From NCBI RefSeq assembly GCF_963675165.1, contig NC_087392.1:5525442-5589441 (forward strand): a DNA stretch of 64,000 nucleotides. The letters run 5' to 3'. This document shows, in pieces, positions 54,986 to 64,000 of this stretch. The position numbers were made by a program, and so were the translations under genes. Source of the DNA: Halichondria panicea (Eukaryota; Porifera; Demospongiae; Suberitida; Halichondriidae). Numbering within the stretch: the first letter of the stretch is position 1; every line of letters starts with the position of its first letter. The notes beneath the pieces were generated by a model. That model saw only the letters and a list, made by a program, of their open reading frames with translations, did no database searches and was not told the origin of the DNA.

Positions 54986-57536
54986 AGGGCATAAATAGAT
55001 CCTCCGAGTCAACATCTTGTATGTACTCGTTAGGTGGCCCAATATGAACATGAACTAGTTTGTCGTTGTGTACTGATATTGCTAATTCAACCTTATCAGA
55101 TATTGAAATGTCAGCACATACATTCACTGGCAAGTTATTTCTTAAGTGTATTAGACCCTCGTGGCATATTGTGTTTCCATATAAACGTAAGGTACGGTTT
55201 TTTCCTAGTAGAGCCATTTTTCCTGGTATTTTTAAGGTACGCAGGTTTTTCTTGTTTTGCAAAGCTGCCATTAGTGTTGTAATATCGTGTAAATGGAACT
55301 GGCTCTTGTGAATTTGAAGGTGTTTTATATACTTACTATTTTTGATGACATTGCAAACACTTTCCCAAGCCTCATTTCCAGAGCCAGAACAATCCGGACA
55401 ATCTTCAAAAGCTTTGGGGCTAGCCAGTGATAGTCGAATCAAATCTTCAGCTGTGGGAACGATCATCTCTCTACTTGATAGCATTGTTTTTTGATCGTGA
55501 TATGTCGAATGTTGACGAAAATTTAAGGTTACTAATCTTAATCCTTCCACAATTGCACCTCCTAACTGAGTGCATGATTCGTGGTGTGGGATACTAATGC
55601 TGTCCACCTTCGACTCTTCTGATAATAGTGGCATCAATACATGTAGATCCTCAGCATTGATTTTGTTAGAAGTAACATCTAATTGTTTAGTTAAGCACAA
55701 TACTGGAATGTCTCTTTGTGAATGTTTCTTTGTAGTTAATGTCTTGAAGCGGTCATCATTAAGACTACACTGGGACAAGTTTATCTCATCCCACACGTGA
55801 TCTTTGGGAGTTAGGGCGAGAAAGTTGGCCAAGACAAGGCAGTCGAACTGAGAGAGACTGTGCTCTGACAAGTTGAGTGAATTGGTCACCAGACAGGGCA
55901 AGAGCCAGTTGTGTGTTGTTTGTCGGCTTTCATAATGAAGATGGGCTAGGAACAAGAAACGAGATCTCTCTTGTTTTCGCAGATCTTTTGTTTTGGTTTT
56001 GTATTTATGCTCCACACCAGTGTTTATTGATTTCGGAGCTGGGAAGGCTTGTTCAATGGGAAGAAAATCAAGTTGAGTCAATCCAGAGAGAAAGAGTAAA
56101 GTCATTCTAAATCTATCATCACCTATTTTGGATGTAATAAACTCTAGTTTGTCTTTGTTGCTCTTTGTTAGTGCGAGATGTCTGGCTGCTAGAAACTCTT
56201 GAATGGTTAAATGAAGGAACTGATAATAATGAGCCTCCAATACTCCCGTACACTTTATTAGGTTTAGCAGTCCCAGTGACAAAGCATCTCTTTCTTTGGT
56301 AACTTCTGTACGTTCAAAGACCAGTTTGTCTTGAGTCATTCCTGTGAATGCAGTTTCTGATAGGTAGTCTAAACACTTGATAACTCGATGTGGCAATTTC
56401 TTTATAGTATTAGCATGTTCTATCTCTTCATTGTCAATTTCATGCTCTCGTTCTTGAAATATTTTATTCTTGTAGTGTTTGAGTGTGTACAGAATGAATA
56501 CCTCATAGAGTTGTGTGAGTGTGTCGGGTAAGGTATCTTGTTGCTGGTAGACATACAGTACAATCCTGCAGTTTAGAGGGATATAGCATAGGGAGACAAT
56601 ATCCAACCTCTCTTTCAGCATCTGTATTAGCTTCTTTGCCTTTTCCTTGTCTGTAACGTTTTGCTTAATACAATGTTCAATATCCTTTTTCTTGAATCCT
56701 AATACTTCAACATGTCGATTGACATGGTTGATTTCCTGTAGTGGGCCTGAGGCGTATGAGCGTGATGTAACCAGCACAGAACAGTTGTGTAGGCGATTCC
56801 CTCGAATGATTTCCCAGAAAATAGTCCTCTTACCAGATCGTTGCTTACTGCTCAGCTCGTCAAAACCATCAAAGATGAACATGACTCTGGAACCTGACGT
56901 CTTTTGTATGTACTTCACGATTTGCTCCTTTAGTTCAGGGTCGTCAGCGTTTACTAGGTCAGAGAGTGAGGCAGCTGTGTGACCTCTTAGTTCCCTTAGT
57001 GGTTTGAGGATAACAATGTGGTGGTCCTTGATGAGCTTCCCTTGTGCCCAATCAATGCATATCTTCCTGCTGAGTGTGGTTTTGCCTACTCCTGGGGCTC
57101 CGTCCATTACAACAGTGTACCTGTTTGGTGCAGCTATTTCGGAATCACCATTTAAAGGCTCAAAGATCTGTTCTAGCGTAATCGCTTTCTTTCTCTCAAC
57201 AATATTGTCCACATTACCAGTAGCGTAATCATACTGGATTGATGGTTGGTGTTTAGCTTGAGTTAAGCGAATCTGTTTCTTTCTCTCTATTAGAGCTAGT
57301 TTTGTAAACTTCTCTTTCAATGGTGGTGGCCAATCGTCTGGAAAAGGTGACATCTGTTTGTACCTGTTCTTGAGGAAGCTGGCGTACCTCACAACACATT
57401 CTGGAGTGGGGTCACTGCTAGGCTGTGAGCTATTTGTTGATAGGCTTTTTGTGGATATCTTTTCTTGTATTTTGTCAGCCAATGTGTTCATTTGAACAGT
57501 AGGTTGTCTTAAAGCTTGGTCTATTTCTGCACGTGA
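54888..57536 (-). CDS. NLR copy B, NACHT domain and first LRRs
   Basis: The frame is open from directly after the TGA at 57537-57539; its first ATG is at 57491 (MNTLADKIQ), giving 867 residues. It has Walker A GAPGVGKTT (131-139), Walker B VMFIFDGFDEL (~205-220), sensor-type VLVTSRSYASG, then the helical region (LPDTLTQLYEVFILYTLKHY, FLHLTIQEFLAARHLAL) typical of NLR proteins. After that come degenerate LRRs (LNLSEHSLSQFDCLVLANFL, EINLSQCSLNDDRF). It is an intracellular innate-immune receptor by family. The last ~30 codons after EDLFMPF are out of frame relative to copy A. The true start is probably 58694 in the DEATH-domain frame if the TGA is an error or is bypassed. Confidence 0.88.
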   Translation of the reverse strand, partial: SRAEIDQALRQPTVQMNTLADKIQEKISTKSLSTNSSQPSSDPTPECVVRYASFLKNRYKQMSPFPDDWPPPLKEKFTKLALIERKKQIRLTQAKHQPSIQYDYATGNVDNIVERKKAITLEQIFEPLNGDSEIAAPNRYTVVMDGAPGVGKTTLSRKICIDWAQGKLIKDHHIVILKPLRELRGHTAASLSDLVNADDPELKEQIVKYIQKTSGSRVMFIFDGFDELSSKQRSGKRTIFWEIIRGNRLHNCSVLVTSRSYASGPLQEINHVNRHVEVLGFKKKDIEHCIKQNVTDKEKAKKLIQMLKERLDIVSLCYIPLNCRIVLYVYQQQDTLPDTLTQLYEVFILYTLKHYKNKIFQEREHEIDNEEIEHANTIKKLPHRVIKCLDYLSETAFTGMTQDKLVFERTEVTKERDALSLGLLNLIKCTGVLEAHYYQFLHLTIQEFLAARHLALTKSNKDKLEFITSKIGDDRFRMTLLFLSGLTQLDFLPIEQAFPAPKSINTGVEHKYKTKTKDLRKQERSRFLFLAHLHYESRQTTHNWLLPCLVTNSLNLSEHSLSQFDCLVLANFLALTPKDHVWDEINLSQCSLNDDRFKTLTTKKHSQRDIPVLCLTKQLDVTSNKINAEDLHVLMPLLSEESKVDSISIPHHESCTQLGGAIVEGLRLVTLNFRQHSTYHDQKTMLSSREMIVPTAEDLIRLSLASPKAFEDCPDCSGSGNEAWESVCNVIKNSKYIKHLQIHKSQFHLHDITTLMAALQNKKNLRTLKIPGKMALLGKNRTLRLYGNTICHEGLIHLRNNLPVNVCADISISDKVELAISVHNDKLVHVHIGPPNEYIQDVDSEDLFMPFSARRRFAIGTTWSNCYHYIIRVQGSTQVNRK

Positions 57537-58694
57537 TCACTTTGTGGTGTTATCTCGTTGTTTTAGGACTTCCCTTAAACAGGTTTTGCATTTCTTATGT
57601 TCAATGTCAATGCTATCGAGTGTACCTGCATCAAGGCCCAGTGCTAGGCCTAGGTTGTACCATTTTGAACGGGCTTCGAAAAGTTCAGTGTACATTTCGT
57701 TGAGGTCTAAAAATTGGTTACTACATGTAGCTGGTGTTGTTTGACTTGAACTTGCTATAGAATGTTGTTCTCTTGTGTGATGATCAGTCTCACAATATTC
57801 ATCGTCAGATTGCAGTGAGTTATCACTTTCATACTGCTGTATACACATGTCATCACTCTCGTACTGACGTGAGCTACTTGCCAACTGTTGAGGGATATTA
57901 AATGGTGGTGGCCTATTGTCTGACATCTGTTTGTACCTGTCTAGGAAGCTGGTGTACCTCACAACACATTCTGGAGTGGGGTCACTGCTAGGCTGTGAGC
58001 TACAGCGAGATAGGCTTTTTATCAAGGTAATTTGTATTTCGTCAGCCAATGTGTTCATTTGAACAGTAGGTTGTCTTAAAGCTTGGACTATTTCTTCCCA
58101 TGGCAATCTTCTGATAGCATGTCGTTGGTCTAGGGCTTTCCTTAAGCAGGTTTCACACTCTTTATTATCGTGTTCTATGATATTGAGGGTACCTGCATCA
58201 AGGCCCAGTGCTAGGCCTAGGTTGTACCATTTTGGACTGGCTTTATAAAGTGTTCTGTAGACATCACTGAAGTCTAAGTATTGACTACCAGCCGGTGTTG
58301 TTGTCTGACTTGAACTTGCTATAGTGCTTCTGGTTCCGGTAGACAACGGATATATGGATGCAGCCGATATAGAATTGAGCTGTTGAGGGATATCGAAACA
58401 CACCCTTTTAGCTGGTGGAGCACTCAGACAGTCATAAACTTGAGGGCTAGCCTCTATTTGTTCAGTGTTAGCGCTAATGGACGATTGGAAATGATCACTT
58501 GACTGTGAATAAGTGCTAGTAGTCATCTGAGTGGTATCTGAAACAGTGATACATTGTTCTGTTATAGTGTGAGAGGAGTGTGGGCCGTAAACAGTTGGTG
58601 GCCAACTAGTGTGTTGAGCTGACGGATTGTGACTGCTCACTTGTTGTGGCTGGTCATTCTTTTGTTCCCCTTGTGTCGATGGAGATAGATCCAT
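57537..58694 (-). CDS. NLR copy B, N-terminal region with two DEATH-like domains
   Basis: 385 residues starting MDLSPSTQGEQ, with a Ser/Thr/Gln-rich first third. Two related DEATH-fold domains follow. The first is around YLDFSDVYRTLYKASPKWYN, LGLALGLDAGTL, CLRKALDQRHAIRRLPWEEI. The second is around FLDLNEMYTELFEARSKWYN, LGLALGLDAGTLDSIDIEH, CLREVLKQRDNTTK. It stops at TGA 57537-57539 in the middle of the second domain's last helix. The frame on the other side (SRAEIDQALRQPTVQMNTLA) continues the same domain in the same frame, matching LPWEEIVQALRQPTVQMNTL of the first. So the DEATH-DEATH and NACHT parts are one gene split by a single stop. Signalling through DEATH-fold partners is inferred. 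Confidence 0.85.
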   Translation of the reverse strand: MDLSPSTQGEQKNDQPQQVSSHNPSAQHTSWPPTVYGPHSSHTITEQCITVSDTTQMTTSTYSQSSDHFQSSISANTEQIEASPQVYDCLSAPPAKRVCFDIPQQLNSISAASIYPLSTGTRSTIASSSQTTTPAGSQYLDFSDVYRTLYKASPKWYNLGLALGLDAGTLNIIEHDNKECETCLRKALDQRHAIRRLPWEEIVQALRQPTVQMNTLADEIQITLIKSLSRCSSQPSSDPTPECVVRYTSFLDRYKQMSDNRPPPFNIPQQLASSSRQYESDDMCIQQYESDNSLQSDDEYCETDHHTREQHSIASSSQTTPATCSNQFLDLNEMYTELFEARSKWYNLGLALGLDAGTLDSIDIEHKKCKTCLREVLKQRDNTTK

Positions 58695-59321
58695 TGCTTT
58701 CGTGTGTCTTTATTCGATAAGCTGTATATTTATAAACAGTACATACGTATTATAGTAAGTGCTTGTATAAGTCTTCTTTGCTGGCACTTACATTGTTTGT
58801 AGATTGGAAATACGGTTCACGTTCTTTTAACTGACCTCAAACTTTGTACAGTGCACAACTTGTACTGAGTTGCTCAATCAGCTTTATGCATGCTATACAT
58901 GTTTGTTTGTCTCTGTGGTCGCTAGGCAAACATTGGTCACATGACTATCATTATAACATTGTGATTGTCATCACTATAGCTTCGGGCATTAGCTGAAGTA
59001 TTTGTTCAGCTTCTGGTCAATGAATAGTCTAATTGTGGTTGAGCCTATAAGGCAGTGTGGGGGCTTACATGAGATTATGTCTGCACTCCTCGTAAGATTT
59101 GTCCCATTGTGTTCTAGCCCCTATCCACCTTGCTGCCCTTTTCTGCCCTTTTTCCAGATTACTGATGTTGCACACTTTGTGTGGAGACCAAACTAAGGCA
59201 GTGTGGGGGCTTACATCAGTCGCAGTACTCCTGGTATGACATACGATCCTTGCCAGAACACCTTCCTATATGTTCATACTCTCTCATTCATTTTGTATGC
59301 CCCCTCCATACATGCATGCAG
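58695..59321. other. NLR upstream region and duplicated spacer
   Basis: 58695-58980 is the presumed NLR promoter region. ggcagtgtgggggcttacat occurs twice, at 59051 and 59197, a direct repeat ~146 bp apart. From ~59230 the sequence is the same as 37775-37861 before the SMARCAD1-like exon. No coding frame. Confidence 0.5.
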
Positions 59322-59810
59322 GGATGTGACGGTCCTGAGGCTGGTGGGTGCACGTGGTGGGACAGTGGAAGAGGACATCCTCCAGTTCTAGTGTGCACAG
59401 AGCAAGCTGCGACTGGAGCACGACCTCACAGCCTCCACTGACCACGGTGAGGGACGAGAGGGACATGGTCACAATATTGACACTGTGTTGACACACTGTA
59501 AGCTAAAAGGCTTTTGTGAATTACATTTGAATGTAGTTATTCATGACTGTTCAAGCTGTGCTATGGTAGCTAGCTGAGAGGACACAAGAGTCTGTTTTAT
59601 AATTAGAGCAGATTAACAAGCAACTATACATGCATGCATGTTACTAATTGACCTACACAGTGTTTGTAAACCTATTGCATTTTACTATTCTTTACTGTTT
59701 CCCTTTCATTCTCCAGATGATAAATTGGACGTGACTGGTCTCCTACAGAAGGCTCTAGCAAGATCTCAAACTATGAACCTAACGTTGACTATTGAGTTTA
59801 GTTCTCATTA
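59322..59810 (+). pseudogene. SMARCAD1-like C-terminal exons, copy at 59 kb
   Basis: Exon 59322-59446 reads DVTVLRLVGARGGTVEEDIL, QF, TAG (59389-59391), then AQSKLRLEHDLTASTDH. It has two extra codons (AR) compared with the other copies. The last exon from 59717 (DDKLDVTGLLQKALARSQTM) lacks 8 bp near its end, so the frame runs on to a later TAA (~59808). The TAG is shared with the 38 kb copy, so it predates that duplication. Confidence 0.75.
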
Positions 59811-60512
59811 AAAATTTCCTTGAACTCCCTCAACATCATTCAGATCAGTATGTTTTATTGTCAGTGAATGCAGTGATTTTTGTAAAAGAAATACTAACAC
59901 TTTCGTTTTTGTGAGTTTTTGACAATTTGCTAGTGACACACACTAAAGCTAGATAGGTGAATCTCTCACTGGGATATTCATCAAATCGAAACACATAATC
60001 AGAAATCAACTTTTATGGTAGTACACCTATAATGTCCATGTAAAATGTCCAGCTTTAATTTCACATCAGAGTTATATATAGCATGCATTAATTTATGCAG
60101 ATGTTTGTGGGGGACATTGTTACTGCATGGAAGCCATAGCATGCAATGTGCACTATAGGATATGACACTCCAATCAACCTATTATCTGTCATTATGCCAG
60201 GCCGCACTTCCCACTTCCCACTTCCCACTTCGGCCGGTGAAGGAGGCTACTAACAAACTAGCCATGCATCCTTGAGGTAGAGAGGACACTAATTATTAAT
60301 TCAACAAGAGATAACTTTTTATACGTAGATATCAATGGCGTGTGAGCAAAACGTTAATGTCCCAGTCCTCATAAGAAAAGGTGAATAAAGAGTGCAAAAA
60401 CACAGACACACACACAGACATAGCACATTAGAGCAGACACAGCAAGGTGTCTCTATAGTGAGACCACACACTGACTGAGGGTATAGCTAGAGAGAACATT
60501 AGTCTTAGAGTT

Positions 60513-63500
60513 CTAGGAAGGAGTTCTTGATCTAGAGCGAGAGTCTCTGGTTGTGTCAGCATCAGTAGTGGCTTTGGTCTTCTCTTTGCGGCTGCTTCTC
60601 TCATTGTCCTTGCTCCTGCTTGTACTGCGGTGGCGACGACTCGACCTACACACGGGTAACCATAGCAGCAATTACATGTGAGAACACACAGCGCAGTACA
60701 TGACAGTCTATATATGCAATTGGCAAACGTACTGCAGTCTTATCAGGTACTTATTACTCCAACAATATTTAACATCACTTGGCAATATCACTACTAGGGT
60801 ACATGTACCTAGCTAGAGCTAGGTTAAAGAGCTTTAGGTATTGTTTCTGTACACAGATGATCTAAGCCATTTTGCTATCAAAAACAGAAGACACAGAACA
60901 TGAAGACACTCACCGCTCGTGTCTTGAACGATCTTCCTGGTGCTCTCGTCTGCTGCTCTTCTGCTGTACAGAAACAAACACACAATCAATACAAGCAACA
61001 GTGCGATACAAGCAACAGTGTGATACAAGCAACAGTGGATATATAGTAATAAATGGCCACAGACACTCTTCAATAGAGAGCTGCACGGCTACAGACAGTA
61101 GGAGGGTACATAGCCAATGCATAATAACATACAACAGAACTGCTCACCTTTTCTCGTTCTTTGTCACGGTCGTGCCTGTCACTTCGATGGTGCTCACGGT
61201 GATGACGACTGCTGTGACTGCTGCGTTCACGATCTCGTGAGCGCGACCTGAACAAGAGATATTAATGCCTATTAAAATGGCTCTACACACATTGTACCGT
61301 AGCCCTCCAGCAATTATGTACACAGGACTATTATATAACCATAGATAAAGTAGAGAGAGGGATTGGCAACGGAAGTGGTACACGCCATGCTTCTACAATG
61401 AAGTCTACGTGGTCTGAAGCCATCCCAAGCATTCTATCCGTGTTTCGCTCTGAAACTCCCGCGAAAGCCCGGGAAACTTATTGTATCCAATGCATGCTTC
61501 TCAAAGACCCCTCCAACACTTAACCTAGTGCCCCCTGATGGTGAGTATCATTTGGAAGAGAAGAAAATATAATCTTGATTGTCGTGAAGTAGCTAGAGGT
61601 ACAAAGAATACTTGTGTGCCTATAGTACCTATGATATAGCTAAGGCTGTGTAAGTAAGTAGTGTTCTCTGTCCAAAATGGCCATAAGCATGAGGTTAGGT
61701 TGATGATTAGCAGCAGAACTGTTTGTGGACTTTTTACAGACAGAAAAAACGATTTTCATGAATTATTCATGACTAAATTCCCAGTTAGAAGTAAGCCTCG
61801 ATCAAAACCGCGGGGAAACACGGATCTAAACTCGAGGTCGCTTCCATTGCTTCCTATCCTATCCCTCTCTTCTGTATCTATGATATAATGGACACCATTG
61901 GAGAGCTAGGAGGTGACCTTTGTTGAGGAATTGCTTACTACATATACAAACTGTTCATTTAGAACCTGGGTGTATCCCTTCAGGGGTGGCCATTAAGATG
62001 GGTTCCATTGAAGACAGTGTACACGTACTAATACTGCCAGTTATATTCTAGCATCAATAACCCCTCCCTCACCTGGACCTCCTGCGGTGTCTCCGGGAGG
62101 AACTCTTCTTGTAGCGCTCGTACGATGAGCTACGAGAACGGGACGAAGTGGATCGAGATGGGGACCTACTGCGTGGGCGGAATCCCTCAAAGAGCTCAGG
62201 GGGAGGTGGTCCCATGGCCGGGTCCCAATGAAAGGGGGCACCTACACAATGAGTGGGCGTTGCTTAGAGTTAATGAACTGTTACCACAATTCTCTATGCT
62301 CTACATAAGAATAGATTGCTCTCAAACTAAAAAGTGAAAATTTCCCATTATAATTATGGTACATGAATAACGTTTCCTCTAATTAACAATAACAGTTCTA
62401 CAATGCTCTAATTAAAGCTTCTTGTATAGACAGACTCACCGTGTAGCATGTCAGGGGGCATGGGGGGTAAGCCCCTCTCATCAAATGACATTGGACCATG
62501 ATCCCCTGGCGGTGGAAATGGCATTCCTGTAACCATAGAAACAGATAATCAATACATGCACGACACTGGAGAGAGAGTTAGTGCATTCTATTTACAAGTA
62601 AGGCTAAGGCCGGGACATTTTTAATATTACTCTGACAATTGTGCTTCCTAATGAAGAACAACTAGAAAACGTAATAGGCATAGAAAAGTTACTAAAATAA
62701 TAACGTGCAGTGTACCCGGGAAGGGAGGATGCATTCCATCAGGCATGCCCCCCATTCCCATGCCCATGCCTGGAGGGGGCATAGGAGGAAACCCGTGTTG
62801 AGGGGGCGGGAGGTTGGGTAGACCACTGCCGTCTGGTGGTCTCACTCCAAACATGGCGGCCATTGCTGCGGCCAGGTTATGGTCTCCAGTGGGCGGGGCT
62901 CCGTGGAAGGGAGGGGGGAATCTAAATGGAGGGGGCGGGAGGTTGCCTAGCGATGATGATGGTAGCATTGGGGCTGTATATGTGGGCGGGGGTATAGGTG
63001 AGTGGGTGTGATGAAAAGGACAAGAATAGATTGTAATGACTCCTACATCCTGCCACAAAGTGTAAACACACACACATACAACATACGTACACACACACAC
63101 CACACGCACATACGTGGCATGAGTGATGGTTTCAGAGGCATGTTGATGATGGTATTGCTCCTGTACGAGAGAGAGAGTAATGTGGGAACACACACAGAGG
63201 GGTACACTCACTGTGTCGGTAGCTCTGGAGTAGCCCTGCCATCTGATTCACCTCCGCCACCTGTGTGGGCAGAGCATCTATAACTAGAGCTACAAAATGC
63301 ATTGTTTAATATTGAAATCGAACAATCCCAACTAGAGATATGAACACTCAAAGTTAGCCACCAAAAAGAGGTCTCATCTCTCAGAGAGAAAAAATCACCA
63401 AGCATACAAATACTGAGCTTGCTATCAAGTAATTAGTACATGTCTGACAAACGTGCAGCTGGCCAATCTTACCGTCAGCGTCGGGTGTTTTGCCACGTTG

Positions 63501-63550
63501 AGCGGTGGCAGCAGCTGCAATGGATGTGTGGGAGATGGGAGCAGACACAA
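60513..63550 (-). CDS. FIP1-like mRNA 3'-end processing factor, copy 3 (5' end outside window)
   Basis: Ten exons with matching phases: 63473-63550, 63212-63260, 63114-63157, 62716-62973, 62440-62526, 62073-62241, 61148-61247, 60914-60960, 60513-60645, and earlier ones beyond 64000. The product is proline-rich (PPPFRFPPPFHG, GMGMGMGGMPDG, PPPGDHGPMSFDERGLPPMP) then Arg/Ser-rich (HHREHHRSDRHDRDKEREK, SSRREHQEDRSRHER, RSRSRTPS), like the C-terminal half of FIP1/FIP1L1, a subunit of the cleavage and polyadenylation factor. None of the lesions of copies 1 and 2 is present. One 6 bp in-frame deletion in the 62073-62241 exon removes two codons. It is therefore the best candidate for the working gene. 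The FIP1 core exon, seen at 35890-36002 in copy 1, should lie to the right of the window. Confidence 0.75.
61339..61882. mobile_element. Inverted-repeat element in a FIP1-like intron (copy 3)
   Basis: Same element and site as 32143-32689, flanked by atataa (61333-61338 and 61883-61888). Confidence 0.75.
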
Positions 63551-64000
63551 CTGAGGGAGAGAGACAGATGGTTGTGGTACTAGGACCGTGTGGCTCAGTC
63601 TACGAGAACTGACTTCTATTTCTAAATGCCCAAAGCTTCACTAGTGCATATAACACACCATCCACACCATACCTCGTACTTACAGTAACAATTACTTGGA
63701 CTGTATGACACTACCGTATAGCGGGTAATTTTCATGAGGTAAAATGTGTTACTTCGTGGGCAAGCTCACCTCCACAAAACCCTAGTTACTGGAACGCATG
63801 CAGTGCAGTGTAGGCAAAGCAGTCAAACGAAATTTTTTACCCCACAAAAATTATCAGGAATGTGCCCACAATTGTCTGAGAGTTATCTATCCTCATTCAC
63901 AAGGAGCACATAAATTACTTATGGGCTCCTTCACACAAATTTAACTTTTATAGTCTAAAATGAGGTGAACTAGGCCTCCTAAGAGGTGGTTAGTACCAAC
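63551..64000 (-). other. Intron of FIP1-like copy 3
   Basis: Matches 34397-34850 of copy 1, including the MITE-like segment with ccgtatagcgggtaatttt (63713). No exon is visible before the window ends. Confidence 0.6.

Noticed and set aside
59050-59220. Possible solo LTR from the ggcagtgtgggggcttacat direct repeat
   Set aside because: The repeated part is only ~20-30 bp with no internal element or target duplication.
1-64000. tRNA or rRNA genes
   Set aside because: No cloverleaf with A/B box pattern or rRNA-like stretch was recognised by eye; a covariance-model scan would be needed to exclude them.

Overview
The window looks like repeat-rich animal genomic DNA, most probably from a demosponge such as Amphimedon queenslandica. 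This is inferred from content, not from a database match. Supporting signs are spliced genes with GT-AG introns, an EGF/laminin-G extracellular protein, NACHT-LRR genes with DEATH-like domains of the kind expanded in sponges, single-exon kinase-Kelch genes, and many short inverted-repeat transposons.

Layout: 1-2956 (+) is the last exon of a secreted or extracellular EGF/laminin-G protein. 3548-4699 (-) is a complete six-exon OCIA-domain gene (OCIAD1-like). 4.7-15 kb mixes broken exons of a SMARCAD1-like SNF2 helicase (+) with two intact single-exon kinase/coiled-coil/Kelch genes (-) and a broken third Kelch copy. 15.6-18.9 kb (-) is a decayed NLR gene. 18,954-28,964 is a 10 kb fold-back element. 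29,976-36,002 (-) is a damaged FIP1-like (mRNA 3'-end processing) gene split by a LINE. 36.2-38.3 kb holds pieces of the OCIAD1-like and SMARCAD1-like genes. 38,977-41,099 (-) is a second, broken FIP1-like copy. 41,294-49,839 is a second fold-back element, 8.5 kb. 49.8-52.5 kb has further SMARCAD1-like exons. 52.6-58.7 kb (-) is an NLR remnant followed by a nearly complete DEATH-DEATH-NACHT-LRR gene. 59.3-59.8 kb is another SMARCAD1-like C-terminal fragment. 60,513-64,000 (-) is a third FIP1-like copy, undamaged as far as it is visible, running off the right edge.

The region has clearly been built by repeated segmental duplication. A block carrying the SMARCAD1-like 3' end plus the FIP1-like 3' end, and another carrying the SMARCAD1-like middle exons, occur two or three times with different lesions in each copy. 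The most notable object is the pair of giant fold-back elements: about 0.5 kb unique termini, then arrays of a ~162 bp repeat in opposite orientations, then a ~2.2 kb loop with no recognisable transposase. The second copy has a 6 bp target duplication (GGCGCA), and the matching empty site lies in a paralogous block in this same window.

Limits: exon boundaries were found by eye from splice signals and reading-frame continuity. Family names rest on motif recognition without a search. Some frameshifts could be assembly errors.
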